Assembly (NCBI GenBank): GCA_023392795.1
Contig: JAEWNJ010000051.1
Coordinates: 1 to 8,769 of the forward strand
Length of the DNA: 8,769 nucleotides
Direction: 5' to 3'
Origin: Candidatus Cloacimonadota bacterium
Lineage (GTDB): Bacteria > Cloacimonadota > Cloacimonadia > Cloacimonadales > Cloacimonadaceae
Made by a program: the position numbers and the translations under genes. Position 1 is the stretch's first letter, and the number at the start of each line of letters is the position of its first letter. Under the pieces are notes generated by a model, which saw only the letters and a list, made by a program, of their open reading frames with translations, was not told where the DNA came from and made no database searches. Positions 1-5,295 of this stretch are shown here, piece by piece.

Positions 1-549
1 GAAGGGCTGGGCGTTGATCTCAAGCCACTAAAAATCGTTTCGCCCATTCCGACCACACCTTCAGAAGAGGATGAGCTGGACCTGCCAAAACCTGATATTG
101 CCCAATGGCAGCAAAATGTCTATGAGCTCATAGCAGATCTGAAGGTGTGCAGATTACACCAAAGAGTGAGTCAAGCTGAACTGGCAAAGCGCATGCACAC
201 CAGTCAATCAGTGATTACTCGCTTTGAGAGAATGGGCAGAATCCCTACCATTGAGTTCATCTATAAAGTTGCTGAAGCACTGGGAGTGGAACTGGAAGCG
301 CTGAGCATCAGAGAGTATCCACAGTATTCGTGTTCATTTGAAGATACATCTTACTTTGATTCCATGGTGGCACAAGCAGAAGAATTGTCGAGCTTCACAC
401 AAGAGGAATACCCACAAACGATTGAACTGAGATTCCCCAAGGGTTCATTCACTAAAGAACTCTGCGCGGTTTTCAGCGCGCATCCGGCAGAATCGGATAG
501 TATAGAACCCAGTGTTGTGCCCTCAGATTTGGATTTGCACGCAGCATAA
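1..549 (+). CDS. XRE-family HTH antitoxin of a SecB-linked TA unit (5' partial)
   Basis: The reading frame is open from base 1, so the gene begins upstream and 182 codons are visible. Visible residues about 37-102 form an XRE/Cro-type helix-turn-helix domain: SQAELAKRMHTSQSVITRFE carries the two DNA-binding helices, and VAEALGVELEAL closes the domain. The first visible residues, EGLGVDLKPL, closely resemble that closing helix, so a second HTH probably lies just upstream, joined by a Pro/Glu/Asp-rich linker (about 15-35). After the HTH is an 80-residue tail with no domain I recognise. A GTG at 145 lies inside the HTH and is not the start. A SecB-like gene follows 12 nt after the stop. In HigBA-type TAC modules such an antitoxin represses its operon and neutralises a toxin, with its tail bound by the chaperone; that role is inferred. 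The partner toxin, if any, would lie outside the window. Confidence 0.75.
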   Translation, partial: EGLGVDLKPLKIVSPIPTTPSEEDELDLPKPDIAQWQQNVYELIADLKVCRLHQRVSQAELAKRMHTSQSVITRFERMGRIPTIEFIYKVAEALGVELEALSIREYPQYSCSFEDTSYFDSMVAQAEELSSFTQEEYPQTIELRFPKGSFTKELCAVFSAHPAESDSIEPSVVPSDLDLHAA

Positions 550-561
550 AAGGATATAGGT

Positions 562-990
562 ATGGATAAGCAACAGCAACCCGGCATTGTAGTAAAAGCG
601 ATTTATCAGCATAAATGCAACTTTGAGAGAAAGCAGGGAGGTAAAGGCCCAATAACCAGTAACTTTACTTTCAAATATGGGTATAAGTTATTGGATGATG
701 GATGTGGCATGGCTGAACTGACGCTTTCGGCAATGGGGATCGGCAAGGATATACAAGTAGCTGTATATGAATCTGAAATTACCTATATAGGAGTGTTTAG
801 CTGCCTGGAAGGATCGGAGAACATGAGTTTGGAAGACTTTCTGGCCAATAACGCGCCTGCCTTACTAATGCCATATATCAGAGAGAGTCTTTCCGGATTA
901 AGCGTTAAAGCGGGATTGCCTCCGGTGAATCTTCCTCCCATAAACATCGTTGCCATGCTGGAGAAAAACCCTGCCGAGAAAACAGAGTAA
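562..990 (+). CDS. SecB-like chaperone, TAC unit 1
   Basis: A 142-residue protein of SecB size. The N-terminal half alternates in a beta-strand pattern (residues about 9-80). The C-terminal part has the SecB signature: MPYIRESLSGLSVKAG (103-118) followed by LPPVNLPPINIVAML (119-133), matching the SecB core in which a (P)Y-x-R-E helix precedes a Pro-rich L-x-P-(I/V)-N strand. SecB proteins are tetrameric cytosolic holdases. Housekeeping SecB passes preproteins to SecA, whereas TAC-associated SecB-like proteins bind the C-terminal extension of a cognate antitoxin. The position 12 nt after an XRE antitoxin gene points to the second role, although this copy is close enough to canonical SecB that an export function cannot be excluded. 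The ATG at 562 has an AAAAGGA ribosome site (548-554) that overlaps the upstream stop codon. Confidence 0.78.
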   Translation: MDKQQQPGIVVKAIYQHKCNFERKQGGKGPITSNFTFKYGYKLLDDGCGMAELTLSAMGIGKDIQVAVYESEITYIGVFSCLEGSENMSLEDFLANNAPALLMPYIRESLSGLSVKAGLPPVNLPPINIVAMLEKNPAEKTE

Positions 991-1109
991 AAAACTCAAA
1001 TCACTGATCCTCTATGCTCTTTTAACAACAGTTATAGGATGGGCATTGCTCAGTCCTTATTAAATGGGTAAGCTCTGCTTAAGTATCAAGATAATCATAG
1101 GCATTATTC

Positions 1110-1155
1110 ATGGGTAGCTAACCCGCTGCTGAAAGTATAGCTGTATCCGTTTCCA
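1110..1155 (+). repeat. Dispersed 46-nt repeat, copy A (dead small-ORF start)
   Basis: This segment matches 3275-3320 at 42 of 46 positions without gaps. It starts at an ATG in both copies. Here the fourth codon is TAA where copy B has GAA, so a small protein could not be made. Beyond that stop the frame still reads PAAESIAVSVS, against PNAESIAVSVS in copy B. Weaker similarity continues about 30 nt upstream, including an AGG placed 8 nt before the ATG in both copies. The match ends abruptly at CCA. The segment lies 62 nt before the unit 2 toxin start. It is either the remnant of a duplicated small gene or a shared leader element. Confidence 0.8.
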
Positions 1156-1189
1156 ATTATGCAAGAATTTCAGATTTTCCTTGACGGAA

Positions 1190-1205
1190 TTTATCTATAG
1201 ATAAA
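1190..1205. promoter_or_regulatory. Candidate TAC unit 2 operator (perfect 16-bp palindrome)
   Basis: TTTATCTATAGATAAA is a perfect inverted repeat with no spacer. It ends 12 nt before the likely toxin start. HigA-type antitoxins bind palindromes overlapping the promoter of their own operon, so this is the natural candidate for autoregulation by the HTH protein at 1498-1920. A TTGACG lies just before it (1181-1186), and TATAGAT within it (1196-1202) resembles a -10 box, but their spacing is too short for a standard sigma-70 pair, so no promoter is called. Confidence 0.5.
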
Positions 1206-1217
1206 GTGGGATCATGT

Positions 1218-1520
1218 ATGTGTGAGAAGCTAAGGTGTATAGACGATCTTCTTGAGGATGCCTGGGACTTCAGGTGCCCCAGATATCGTGATGAGACTTA
1301 TAGAATTGAGGAAAAGGATAAGCGACCTACAGTGGTAGCAATGAAGTTTATGAACAAACGGAGCAACGATCGCCTGTATTGTCGAGAAATCAATTATGGG
1401 AATGGAAAGGACGTCATCATCTGTGAGATACACACAGGTAAGAAAACAGAAAGCTTATCGAATAAAGAAAAAAATATTATAAAGAGGACGCGGAGCTATG
1501 AGTTCGAAATACTCACATGA
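1218..1520 (+). CDS. HigB-like toxin of TAC unit 2
   Basis: A 100-residue basic protein. Its C-terminal half (about 50-97) follows the RelE/HigB-like pattern: NDRLYCREI, then the strand DVIICEIHTGKKTESLS and a final helix KEKNIIKRTRSYEFEI. This recalls the hydrophobic strand, G/F-x-KK-(T/S) and basic helix that end these mRNA-cleaving toxins. The N-terminal half (about 1-45), with a Cys/Arg/Asp-rich stretch, does not resemble the usual helical start of the family, so the call rests on half the protein plus position. ATG 1218 is preferred because GGGA (1208-1211) sits 6 nt upstream. An in-frame GTG at 1206 would add four residues but has no clear ribosome site. The antitoxin gene overlaps its last 23 nt. 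Family toxins are ribosome-dependent or free endoribonucleases that stop translation; activity here is inferred. Confidence 0.6.
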   Translation: MCEKLRCIDDLLEDAWDFRCPRYRDETYRIEEKDKRPTVVAMKFMNKRSNDRLYCREINYGNGKDVIICEIHTGKKTESLSNKEKNIIKRTRSYEFEILT

Positions 1521-1920
1521 TCAGGTAATGCAATCCATCCAGCCCTTCAGGAAGAAGTACAAAGCAATATCCTTGAGTACTGCTATCACTATGGAGTTAG
1601 AAGATTTGATGGAAAATAAGGGAATTAGCAAGAAAGAACTTGCGGCAGCGGCAGGAGTGTCGCCTTCATATCTTAGCCAGGTGTTCTCTGGGGATAAGCT
1701 GATAAACATTTCGATGTTAGCCGGGATATCCAATGAGTTCAATGTGGTTTTTAGGATGGAGATCCAGGACAAGAAGTCTGAGGAATTTCTGGACCAAGCC
1801 AGTCGTATGAAAGTCACTCCCGAATTTACGAAAACAAACTACATGCATAAATTCCAATCCATACGTTTTAACCATAAACCTTACTGTGCCCGTGCAATAG
1901 GAGCTGATTGTGGAGATTAA
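1498..1920 (+). CDS. HigA-like XRE antitoxin of TAC unit 2
   Basis: A 140-residue protein. Residues about 27-87 form a Cro/C1-type HTH: LEDLMENKGISKKELAAAAG, then VSPSYLSQVFSGDKLINISM, where the recognition helix is followed by the usual G-x-x-L-x-N-I-S segment. Residues 88-140 are an extension without a known domain (EFLDQASRMKVTPEFTKTNY, then a basic and aromatic stretch, KPYCARAIGADCGD at the end). HigA1 of M. tuberculosis has a C-terminal chaperone addiction region that makes it aggregate or degrade unless its SecB-like partner binds; this tail is the obvious equivalent by position, not by proven similarity. The start overlaps the toxin by 23 nt, and AGAGGA (1483-1488) lies 9 nt before the ATG. 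The SecB-like gene overlaps its end by 11 nt. The overlaps suggest translational coupling and fixed stoichiometry. Confidence 0.78.
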   Translation: MSSKYSHDQVMQSIQPFRKKYKAISLSTAITMELEDLMENKGISKKELAAAAGVSPSYLSQVFSGDKLINISMLAGISNEFNVVFRMEIQDKKSEEFLDQASRMKVTPEFTKTNYMHKFQSIRFNHKPYCARAIGADCGD

Positions 1921-2416
1921 GCGCAGCGAACTCCAACAAGAGATGTTTGTACTTCTGGAGACCAAGATATCTTTGGTGTTTCCGAAAGAGACTCAGACCA
2001 ATGATATAGATGAGCTGGATGTTGACTATCACATATTCACGAATAATGAAGATGATCACTTGGTCCGCATCATATTCGATATCAAAGCCATTCATCATAT
2101 GATGGAAAGACCTGGATTAAACATCGAATTGCAGGCATCTTGTGACTTTAGGATTACCGAATCAATCGAAGTCGACTCTGATCATTTCAATAAACTCATC
2201 AGCAATGCTGCTACAGCCATAACATATAATAACATCAGAGCCTATCTACAGAACGTAACTTCATATTATCCTGTAGAACCCTATATCCTGCCAGCCATTG
2301 ACATGCAGGACTTGTGTATGAAATACGCTGAAAGGCTAGCACCAAACGCGCCACAAGATCGCGAAGAAGCACCAGCTCCCATGAAAACCCAGAGGAAAAG
2401 TAGAAAAAAAACATAA
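1910..2416 (+). CDS. SecB-like chaperone, TAC unit 2
   Basis: A 168-residue protein starting at GTG 1910, with AGGAG (1899-1903) 6 nt upstream inside the antitoxin gene. The SecB-like core is ELQASCDFRITESIEVD (73-89), then LISNAATAITYNNIRAYLQN (96-115) and YILPAIDMQDLC (125-136), the helix and L-P-x-I-D strand seen in divergent TAC-type SecB proteins. Only weak resemblance to the other SecB-like protein (562-990) is visible: a shared x-I-R-x-x-L helix and a closing L-P-x-I strand. The C-terminal 30 residues are Pro/Glu-rich and end in a strongly basic tail (KTQRKSRKKT). Being third in a toxin-antitoxin-chaperone overlap, its likely job is to hold and protect the antitoxin tail. Supporting general protein export is a less likely alternative. 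Confidence 0.72.
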   Translation: MEIKRSELQQEMFVLLETKISLVFPKETQTNDIDELDVDYHIFTNNEDDHLVRIIFDIKAIHHMMERPGLNIELQASCDFRITESIEVDSDHFNKLISNAATAITYNNIRAYLQNVTSYYPVEPYILPAIDMQDLCMKYAERLAPNAPQDREEAPAPMKTQRKSRKKT

Positions 2417-2942
2417 TGTCTGCTCAAAGGCTTGGTTTCTAAACTGGGCTTCTTTGCACACATATCTATAGTTTAGGGTGTACTATACATAGTTAGCCTG
2501 TTCACTTGGGTTAGACCATGGCAGAAACGGCCACTAATCCTTTCCTTGGGGCTAAAGGTAATCTTCCACTGCGGCGGTTACCTTTTCTTTGTGCCGGATG
2601 AAGTAAGTTGTCCATGAAGCTTTTTACAGGATGATCTACAGTGATATATCCAACAAAATCAGGAATAATATAGAGGACATGAGTAGGATGAGGGTGGTAT
2701 AACATGCCCTTAACTATGTTCTGGGTGCTTCGAAATTAGGTCAGTCAGTCCCTCAGTCCAATCGCTCTTAGAAATAAGAAAACTCTTGGTTGATAAGCAG
2801 GTTGAGTTTTCTGATAACATGAGTGGAAGCCTGTATTGCTTGATTGAAATAATGCCTAATGGTATTGCTCAATGGTCTTATATTGGATAAATGGGCATTT
2901 GATCTTAAACCCTTTAGAAAACTTGTGGGGAATTTAGTGTAG
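2417..2942. other. Gene-free AT-rich stretch
   Basis: No reading frame here looks like a real protein. A 27-codon ATG frame at 2518 lacks a ribosome site, and the minus-strand frames at 2511-2705 and 2768-2998 have no recognisable domain. The stretch holds a terminator-like hairpin (2554-2590) and a second hairpin at 2843-2873 in which ATTGA pairs with TCAAT and AATGCC pairs with GGTATT around a TAAT loop. TATCTATAG at 2463-2471 repeats nine bases of the putative TAC operator. Nothing else stands out. Confidence 0.5.
2554..2590 (+). terminator. Terminator-like hairpin downstream of the TAC genes
   Basis: AAAGGTAA (2554-2561) pairs perfectly with TTACCTTT (2578-2585) across a 16-nt loop, and the T-rich run TTTTCTTT (2583-2590) follows on the + strand. 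It lies about 140 nt after the second SecB-like gene, so it could end that transcript. The large loop and the A/T-rich lower stem make it weaker than a textbook intrinsic terminator. Confidence 0.35.
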
Positions 2943-3109
2943 CAAGCGCTGTTACGCTCAGCGGTTAGCTTGGTGGATTGCTGGCGTCGCTTACGCAAGC
3001 CAGGGGTGGGAACTTCCCGGTTTCCACAAAAGGCAGCAGGCCTTTAAGTTAGGCGGTAGCCCAGACCGCCCATCTTAGAACGGCGCTTCAGGCGAGCGCC
3101 ACTACTCGC
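2943..3109 (+). other. Run of six consecutive hairpins; candidate structured RNA or folded DNA element
   Basis: A GC-rich block between AT-rich flanks folds locally throughout. H1: CGCTG/CAGCG at 2947-2963 with outer CAAG/CTTG at 2943-2972. H2: CTGGC/GCCAG at 2981-3003 with inner CGT/ACG. H3: GTGGGAA/TTTCCAC at 3006-3027, including one G-U pair. H4: AAAGGC/GCCTTT at 3029-3045. H5: GGCGGT/ACCGCC at 3052-3070. H6: GGCGCT/AGCGCC at 3082-3100, with an alternative GCGAG/CTCGC at 3092-3109. H1, H5 and H6 have 7-nt loops, and the loop regions of H1 and H2 share TTACGC. The G-U pair in H3 forms only on a + strand transcript. No known RNA family (tmRNA, RNase P, SRP, group II intron domain V) was recognised, and no coding frame explains the block. 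Confidence 0.45.
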
Positions 3110-3246
3110 GTGACCCGTATATATATAGGATCGAAATCAGGCAGCATTTTTTTGACGCGCAAAAAACATCGCTGATCCGCTTAAACGATCTGAAGACATA
3201 TTACATCTGCAACATGGGAGTAAAGAGCAACCCCTATGATGCATAG
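3079..3246 (+). pseudogene. Protein-like open frame without a start; possible gene remnant
   Basis: The frame is open from 3079, after a TAG at 3076, to a TAG at 3244. It has no usable start before an ATG at 3214. From 3130 on, the translation looks natural: IEIRQHFFDAQKTSLIRLND, then LKTYYICNMGVKSNPYDA, an amphipathic, charged and aromatic mix typical of a protein C-terminus. The upstream part runs into the hairpin block and does not look coding. This suggests the 3' end of a decayed gene, but I do not recognise the family and chance cannot be excluded at this length. The DNA also contains a hairpin (CAGC/GCTG at 3142-3174 with T6/A6 inside), which partly constrains its composition. Confidence 0.3.
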
Positions 3247-3274
3247 CATCGAGTACTAAGAATAGGAGTTATAT

Positions 3275-3320
3275 ATGGGTAGCGAACCCAATGCTGAAAG
3301 TATAGCGGTATCCGTTTCCA
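3275..3320 (+). repeat. Dispersed 46-nt repeat, copy B (intact small-ORF start)
   Basis: This is the second copy of the segment at 1110-1155, with 42 of 46 identities in direct orientation, about 2.16 kb apart. It begins at the small-ORF ATG and ends at CCA. GGGT and ACCC near the 5' end could pair around a 5-nt loop in both copies. Both copies end 60-75 nt before the start of the next operon (the toxin at 1218, the ABC ATPase at 3396), which is compatible with a shared 5' regulatory role. Confidence 0.8.
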
Positions 3321-3379
3321 CACCTCGGATCTCACCGAAATTTATTGACATATTGAGGGAATATCATTTGATGGGTTAG
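3275..3379 (+). CDS. Hypothetical 34-residue small protein or leader peptide
   Basis: ATG 3275 is preceded by AGGAG (3264-3268) at 6 nt, one of the better ribosome sites in the accessory zone. The product begins MGSEPNAESIAVSVSTPRIS and continues PKFIDILREYHLMG, a Ser-rich start and a short amphipathic end, with no membrane segment or known domain. The stop lies 16 nt before the ATG of the ABC ATPase gene, so it could be a translated leader of that operon. Its first 46 nt recur at 1110-1155 with a stop at codon 4. One of the differences there is silent (GCG/GCT), one changes Asn to Ala and one creates the stop, so selection for the peptide is not demonstrated. It may instead be a transplanted 5' end of a longer gene. 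Confidence 0.35.
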   Translation: MGSEPNAESIAVSVSTPRISPKFIDILREYHLMG

Positions 3380-3395
3380 ATAGGTGGAAAAAGTA

Positions 3396-4079
3396 ATGGA
3401 AATCATCAAGACCACTGCCTTGGTAAAAGATTACAACCTTGGTAATGTTAAGGTTAGAGCACTGGACGGCATCGATCTCACGATTGATGCGGGGGAATTT
3501 GTGGCCATAATGGGGCCTTCAGGATCCGGTAAAAGCACCTTGATGCACATCATTGGCTGTCTGGATCGTCCCAGCTCTGGCGATTACTATCTGGATGGCG
3601 ATCTGGTTAGCTCTCTGCCCAAGAGTGCGCTTGCAGGTATCAGGAACCGCAAGATCGGCTTTGTCTTTCAATCTTTTAACCTCCTGCCCCACCTAAGCAT
3701 TTTGAAAAACGTGGAATTACCGCTGATGTACGCCGGTATCGCGCCCGGCACACGCAGAAAGAAGGCCGAAGAGATATTGGCTTCCGTAGGCCTCAGCGAC
3801 CGCCTGAAACACAAACCCAATGAGCTTTCCGGAGGACAGCGCCAGCGCGTGGCGATCGCCCGCGCGATTGTGAATTCTCCCTCCATTCTTTTGGCCGACG
3901 AACCCACCGGCAATCTGGATTCCCAAGCCGGAGGCGACATCCTGAGCATCTTCCACCAATTGCATGCCGCGGGTAACACGGTGATCATGGTTACTCACGA
4001 TCCGGCGGTGGCCGCCAGGGCAAACCGAACTGTGATGATCCGCGACGGATTGATCGATTATGGCAGTATCGCTGGCTGA
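3396..4079 (+). CDS. ABC transporter ATPase, LolD/MacB type
   Basis: A 227-residue nucleotide-binding subunit of the lipoprotein/macrolide-export subfamily. From ATG 3396: Walker A GPSGSGKST at 40-48, Q-loop FQSFNLLPHL around 91-100, signature LSGGQRQR at 144-151, Walker B ILLADEPTGNLD at 164-175 and the H-loop His at about 201 (MVTHDP). DEPTGNLD and the FNLLPHL Q-loop are characteristic of LolD, MacB and FtsE-like ATPases. All catalytic motifs are intact. ATG 3396 is chosen over an in-frame GTG at 3384 because AGGTGG (3382-3387) lies 8 nt before it. The gene overlaps the permease gene by 20 nt, so the two should form one transporter: ATP hydrolysis on the cytoplasmic side drives movement or extraction of substrate at the inner membrane. 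The substrate cannot be read from the sequence. Confidence 0.93.
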   Translation: MEIIKTTALVKDYNLGNVKVRALDGIDLTIDAGEFVAIMGPSGSGKSTLMHIIGCLDRPSSGDYYLDGDLVSSLPKSALAGIRNRKIGFVFQSFNLLPHLSILKNVELPLMYAGIAPGTRRKKAEEILASVGLSDRLKHKPNELSGGQRQRVAIARAIVNSPSILLADEPTGNLDSQAGGDILSIFHQLHAAGNTVIMVTHDPAVAARANRTVMIRDGLIDYGSIAG

Positions 4080-5295
4080 ATCCCTCCACATCGGTGTTGC
4101 CGACATCGCCACCCGCAAGGTGCGAAGTTTGGTGACCGTGCTGGGCATAGTGCTCGGTGTGATGTGCATCATGGTGGTTTTGGCGATTTTGGCGGGCATG
4201 AATGAAAGCACTTTGACCTGGATGCAGGAACGCGGCGGACTAAGCAAAGTAGAGATCGGTTATAACTGGCAATATGATTTTCGTCAGGGGGGTGAGGCCA
4301 GGTTTGATCTGGATGATCTGCGCAAGCTGCAGTCCATGATCCCAGAGGTGAAAGCCTTCAATCCCAATATCTCGGTCTGGGATGCCCGCACCCGCTACCG
4401 TGATCAATATTACAATTCTCAGTGCATCGGCGTATTTCCGGATATGCAGATCGTGGAAAACTGGTATCCGGATAAGGGACGCTTTATCAATGAGATCGAC
4501 ATCCGCGAAAACAACAATGTGATCGTATTGGGCAGCGCAGTGGCTGAGCACTTTTTTGGGGCTCGCGATCCATTGGGACAGAGCATCATGCTAAATGACC
4601 AGATGATGACGGTAGTAGGCGTGATGAGCCGCAAATACTATAAAAGCAATGGCGGTGAAATGTTTGGCGGGGAAAACGCCCTGGAATATATGAATCACCG
4701 CAATTTCATCCCCCTCTCCACGATGGTGAGCAAGATATCTCCCGGCAGCAAAGTGGACCAGGTGGAGATCATCGCAGCCAGCCCGGAAGCGGCGATTACG
4801 CTGAAAAACAAGCTGGAGCCGATTGTGCGGCAGCTCATGGACGGCAAACGTGTGTTCAGAGTGGATTCGGCACAGGAACAGATGCAGCAGATGAAGCAGA
4901 GCTCCATGATCTTCAGCGCTATCTTCATCATGATCGCGGCAATCTCGCTGCTGGTAGGCGGCATCGTGATCATGAACATCATGCTGGCGTCCATCAAAGA
5001 GCGCACTCGCGAGATCGGCGTACGTTTGGCCATTGGAGCGCGCCGCGTGGATATCTTTGTGCAATTCATGGTGCAGACGGTTTTGATCACTGCCCTGGGC
5101 GGTGTATTTGGCATTGCCCTCGGATATGCCATCCTCGATGTGGTGGGGGATTATCTGCAGATGCCGATGGTGGCACGCTTTGATATGATTTTCACCGCCC
5201 TGGCGGTATCGGTGGGCATAGGTTTGATCTTTGGCATCGCCCCTGCCGTGAAAGCGGGAAATCTGGATCCGGTAACGGCATTGAGGGAGGAGTGA
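4060..5295 (+). CDS. ABC transporter permease, MacB/FtsX family
   Basis: A 411-residue protein with the MacB/LolC/E plan: TM1 at about 23-46, a large extracytoplasmic domain at about 50-280 (MacB_PCD type), then three C-terminal helices at about 283-309, 334-360 and 376-397 (FtsX domain). The coupling segment SIKERTREIGVRLAIGARR (311-329) and the ending LDPVTALREE are hallmarks of the family. It has no fused ATPase; that function comes from the overlapping upstream gene. Homodimers of such permeases work with two ATPase subunits, as mechanotransmission pumps (MacB) or lipoprotein extractors (LolCDE). No membrane-fusion or outer-membrane partner gene lies beside it here. ATG 4060 is the first possible start after an in-frame stop, with only a weak ribosome site, so coupling to the ATPase gene is likely. 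Confidence 0.92.
   Translation: MAVSLAESLHIGVADIATRKVRSLVTVLGIVLGVMCIMVVLAILAGMNESTLTWMQERGGLSKVEIGYNWQYDFRQGGEARFDLDDLRKLQSMIPEVKAFNPNISVWDARTRYRDQYYNSQCIGVFPDMQIVENWYPDKGRFINEIDIRENNNVIVLGSAVAEHFFGARDPLGQSIMLNDQMMTVVGVMSRKYYKSNGGEMFGGENALEYMNHRNFIPLSTMVSKISPGSKVDQVEIIAASPEAAITLKNKLEPIVRQLMDGKRVFRVDSAQEQMQQMKQSSMIFSAIFIMIAAISLLVGGIVIMNIMLASIKERTREIGVRLAIGARRVDIFVQFMVQTVLITALGGVFGIALGYAILDVVGDYLQMPMVARFDMIFTALAVSVGIGLIFGIAPAVKAGNLDPVTALREE

Noticed and set aside
145..549. Start of the first HTH gene at GTG 145
   Set aside because: The GTG falls within the HTH domain and the frame is open and protein-like back to base 1.
985..997. Hairpin GAGT-AAAAA-ACTC at the end of the first SecB-like gene as a terminator
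   Set aside because: The stem is only 4 bp and no T-run follows.
2518..2601. 27-codon ATG frame (MAETATNPFLGAKGNLPL...)
   Set aside because: No ribosome site, and it spans the terminator-like hairpin, which explains the bases better.
2768..2998. Minus-strand 76-codon ORF
   Set aside because: No domain and no good ribosome site, and it overlaps the hairpin block; likely chance, though a decayed gene cannot be fully excluded.
3048..3054. Integron attC-type core site GTTAGGC
   Set aside because: No matching RYYYAAC partner was found at the right distance and there is no integrase or cassette array; a single 7-mer is not enough.
2943..3109. CRISPR array
   Set aside because: The hairpins differ in sequence and are not evenly spaced; there are no identical direct repeats with unique spacers.
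3345..3367. Sigma-70 promoter from TTGACA (3345-3350) for the ABC operon
   Set aside because: The only -10-like hexamer (TATCAT, 3362-3367) is 11 nt away, too close for a standard promoter.
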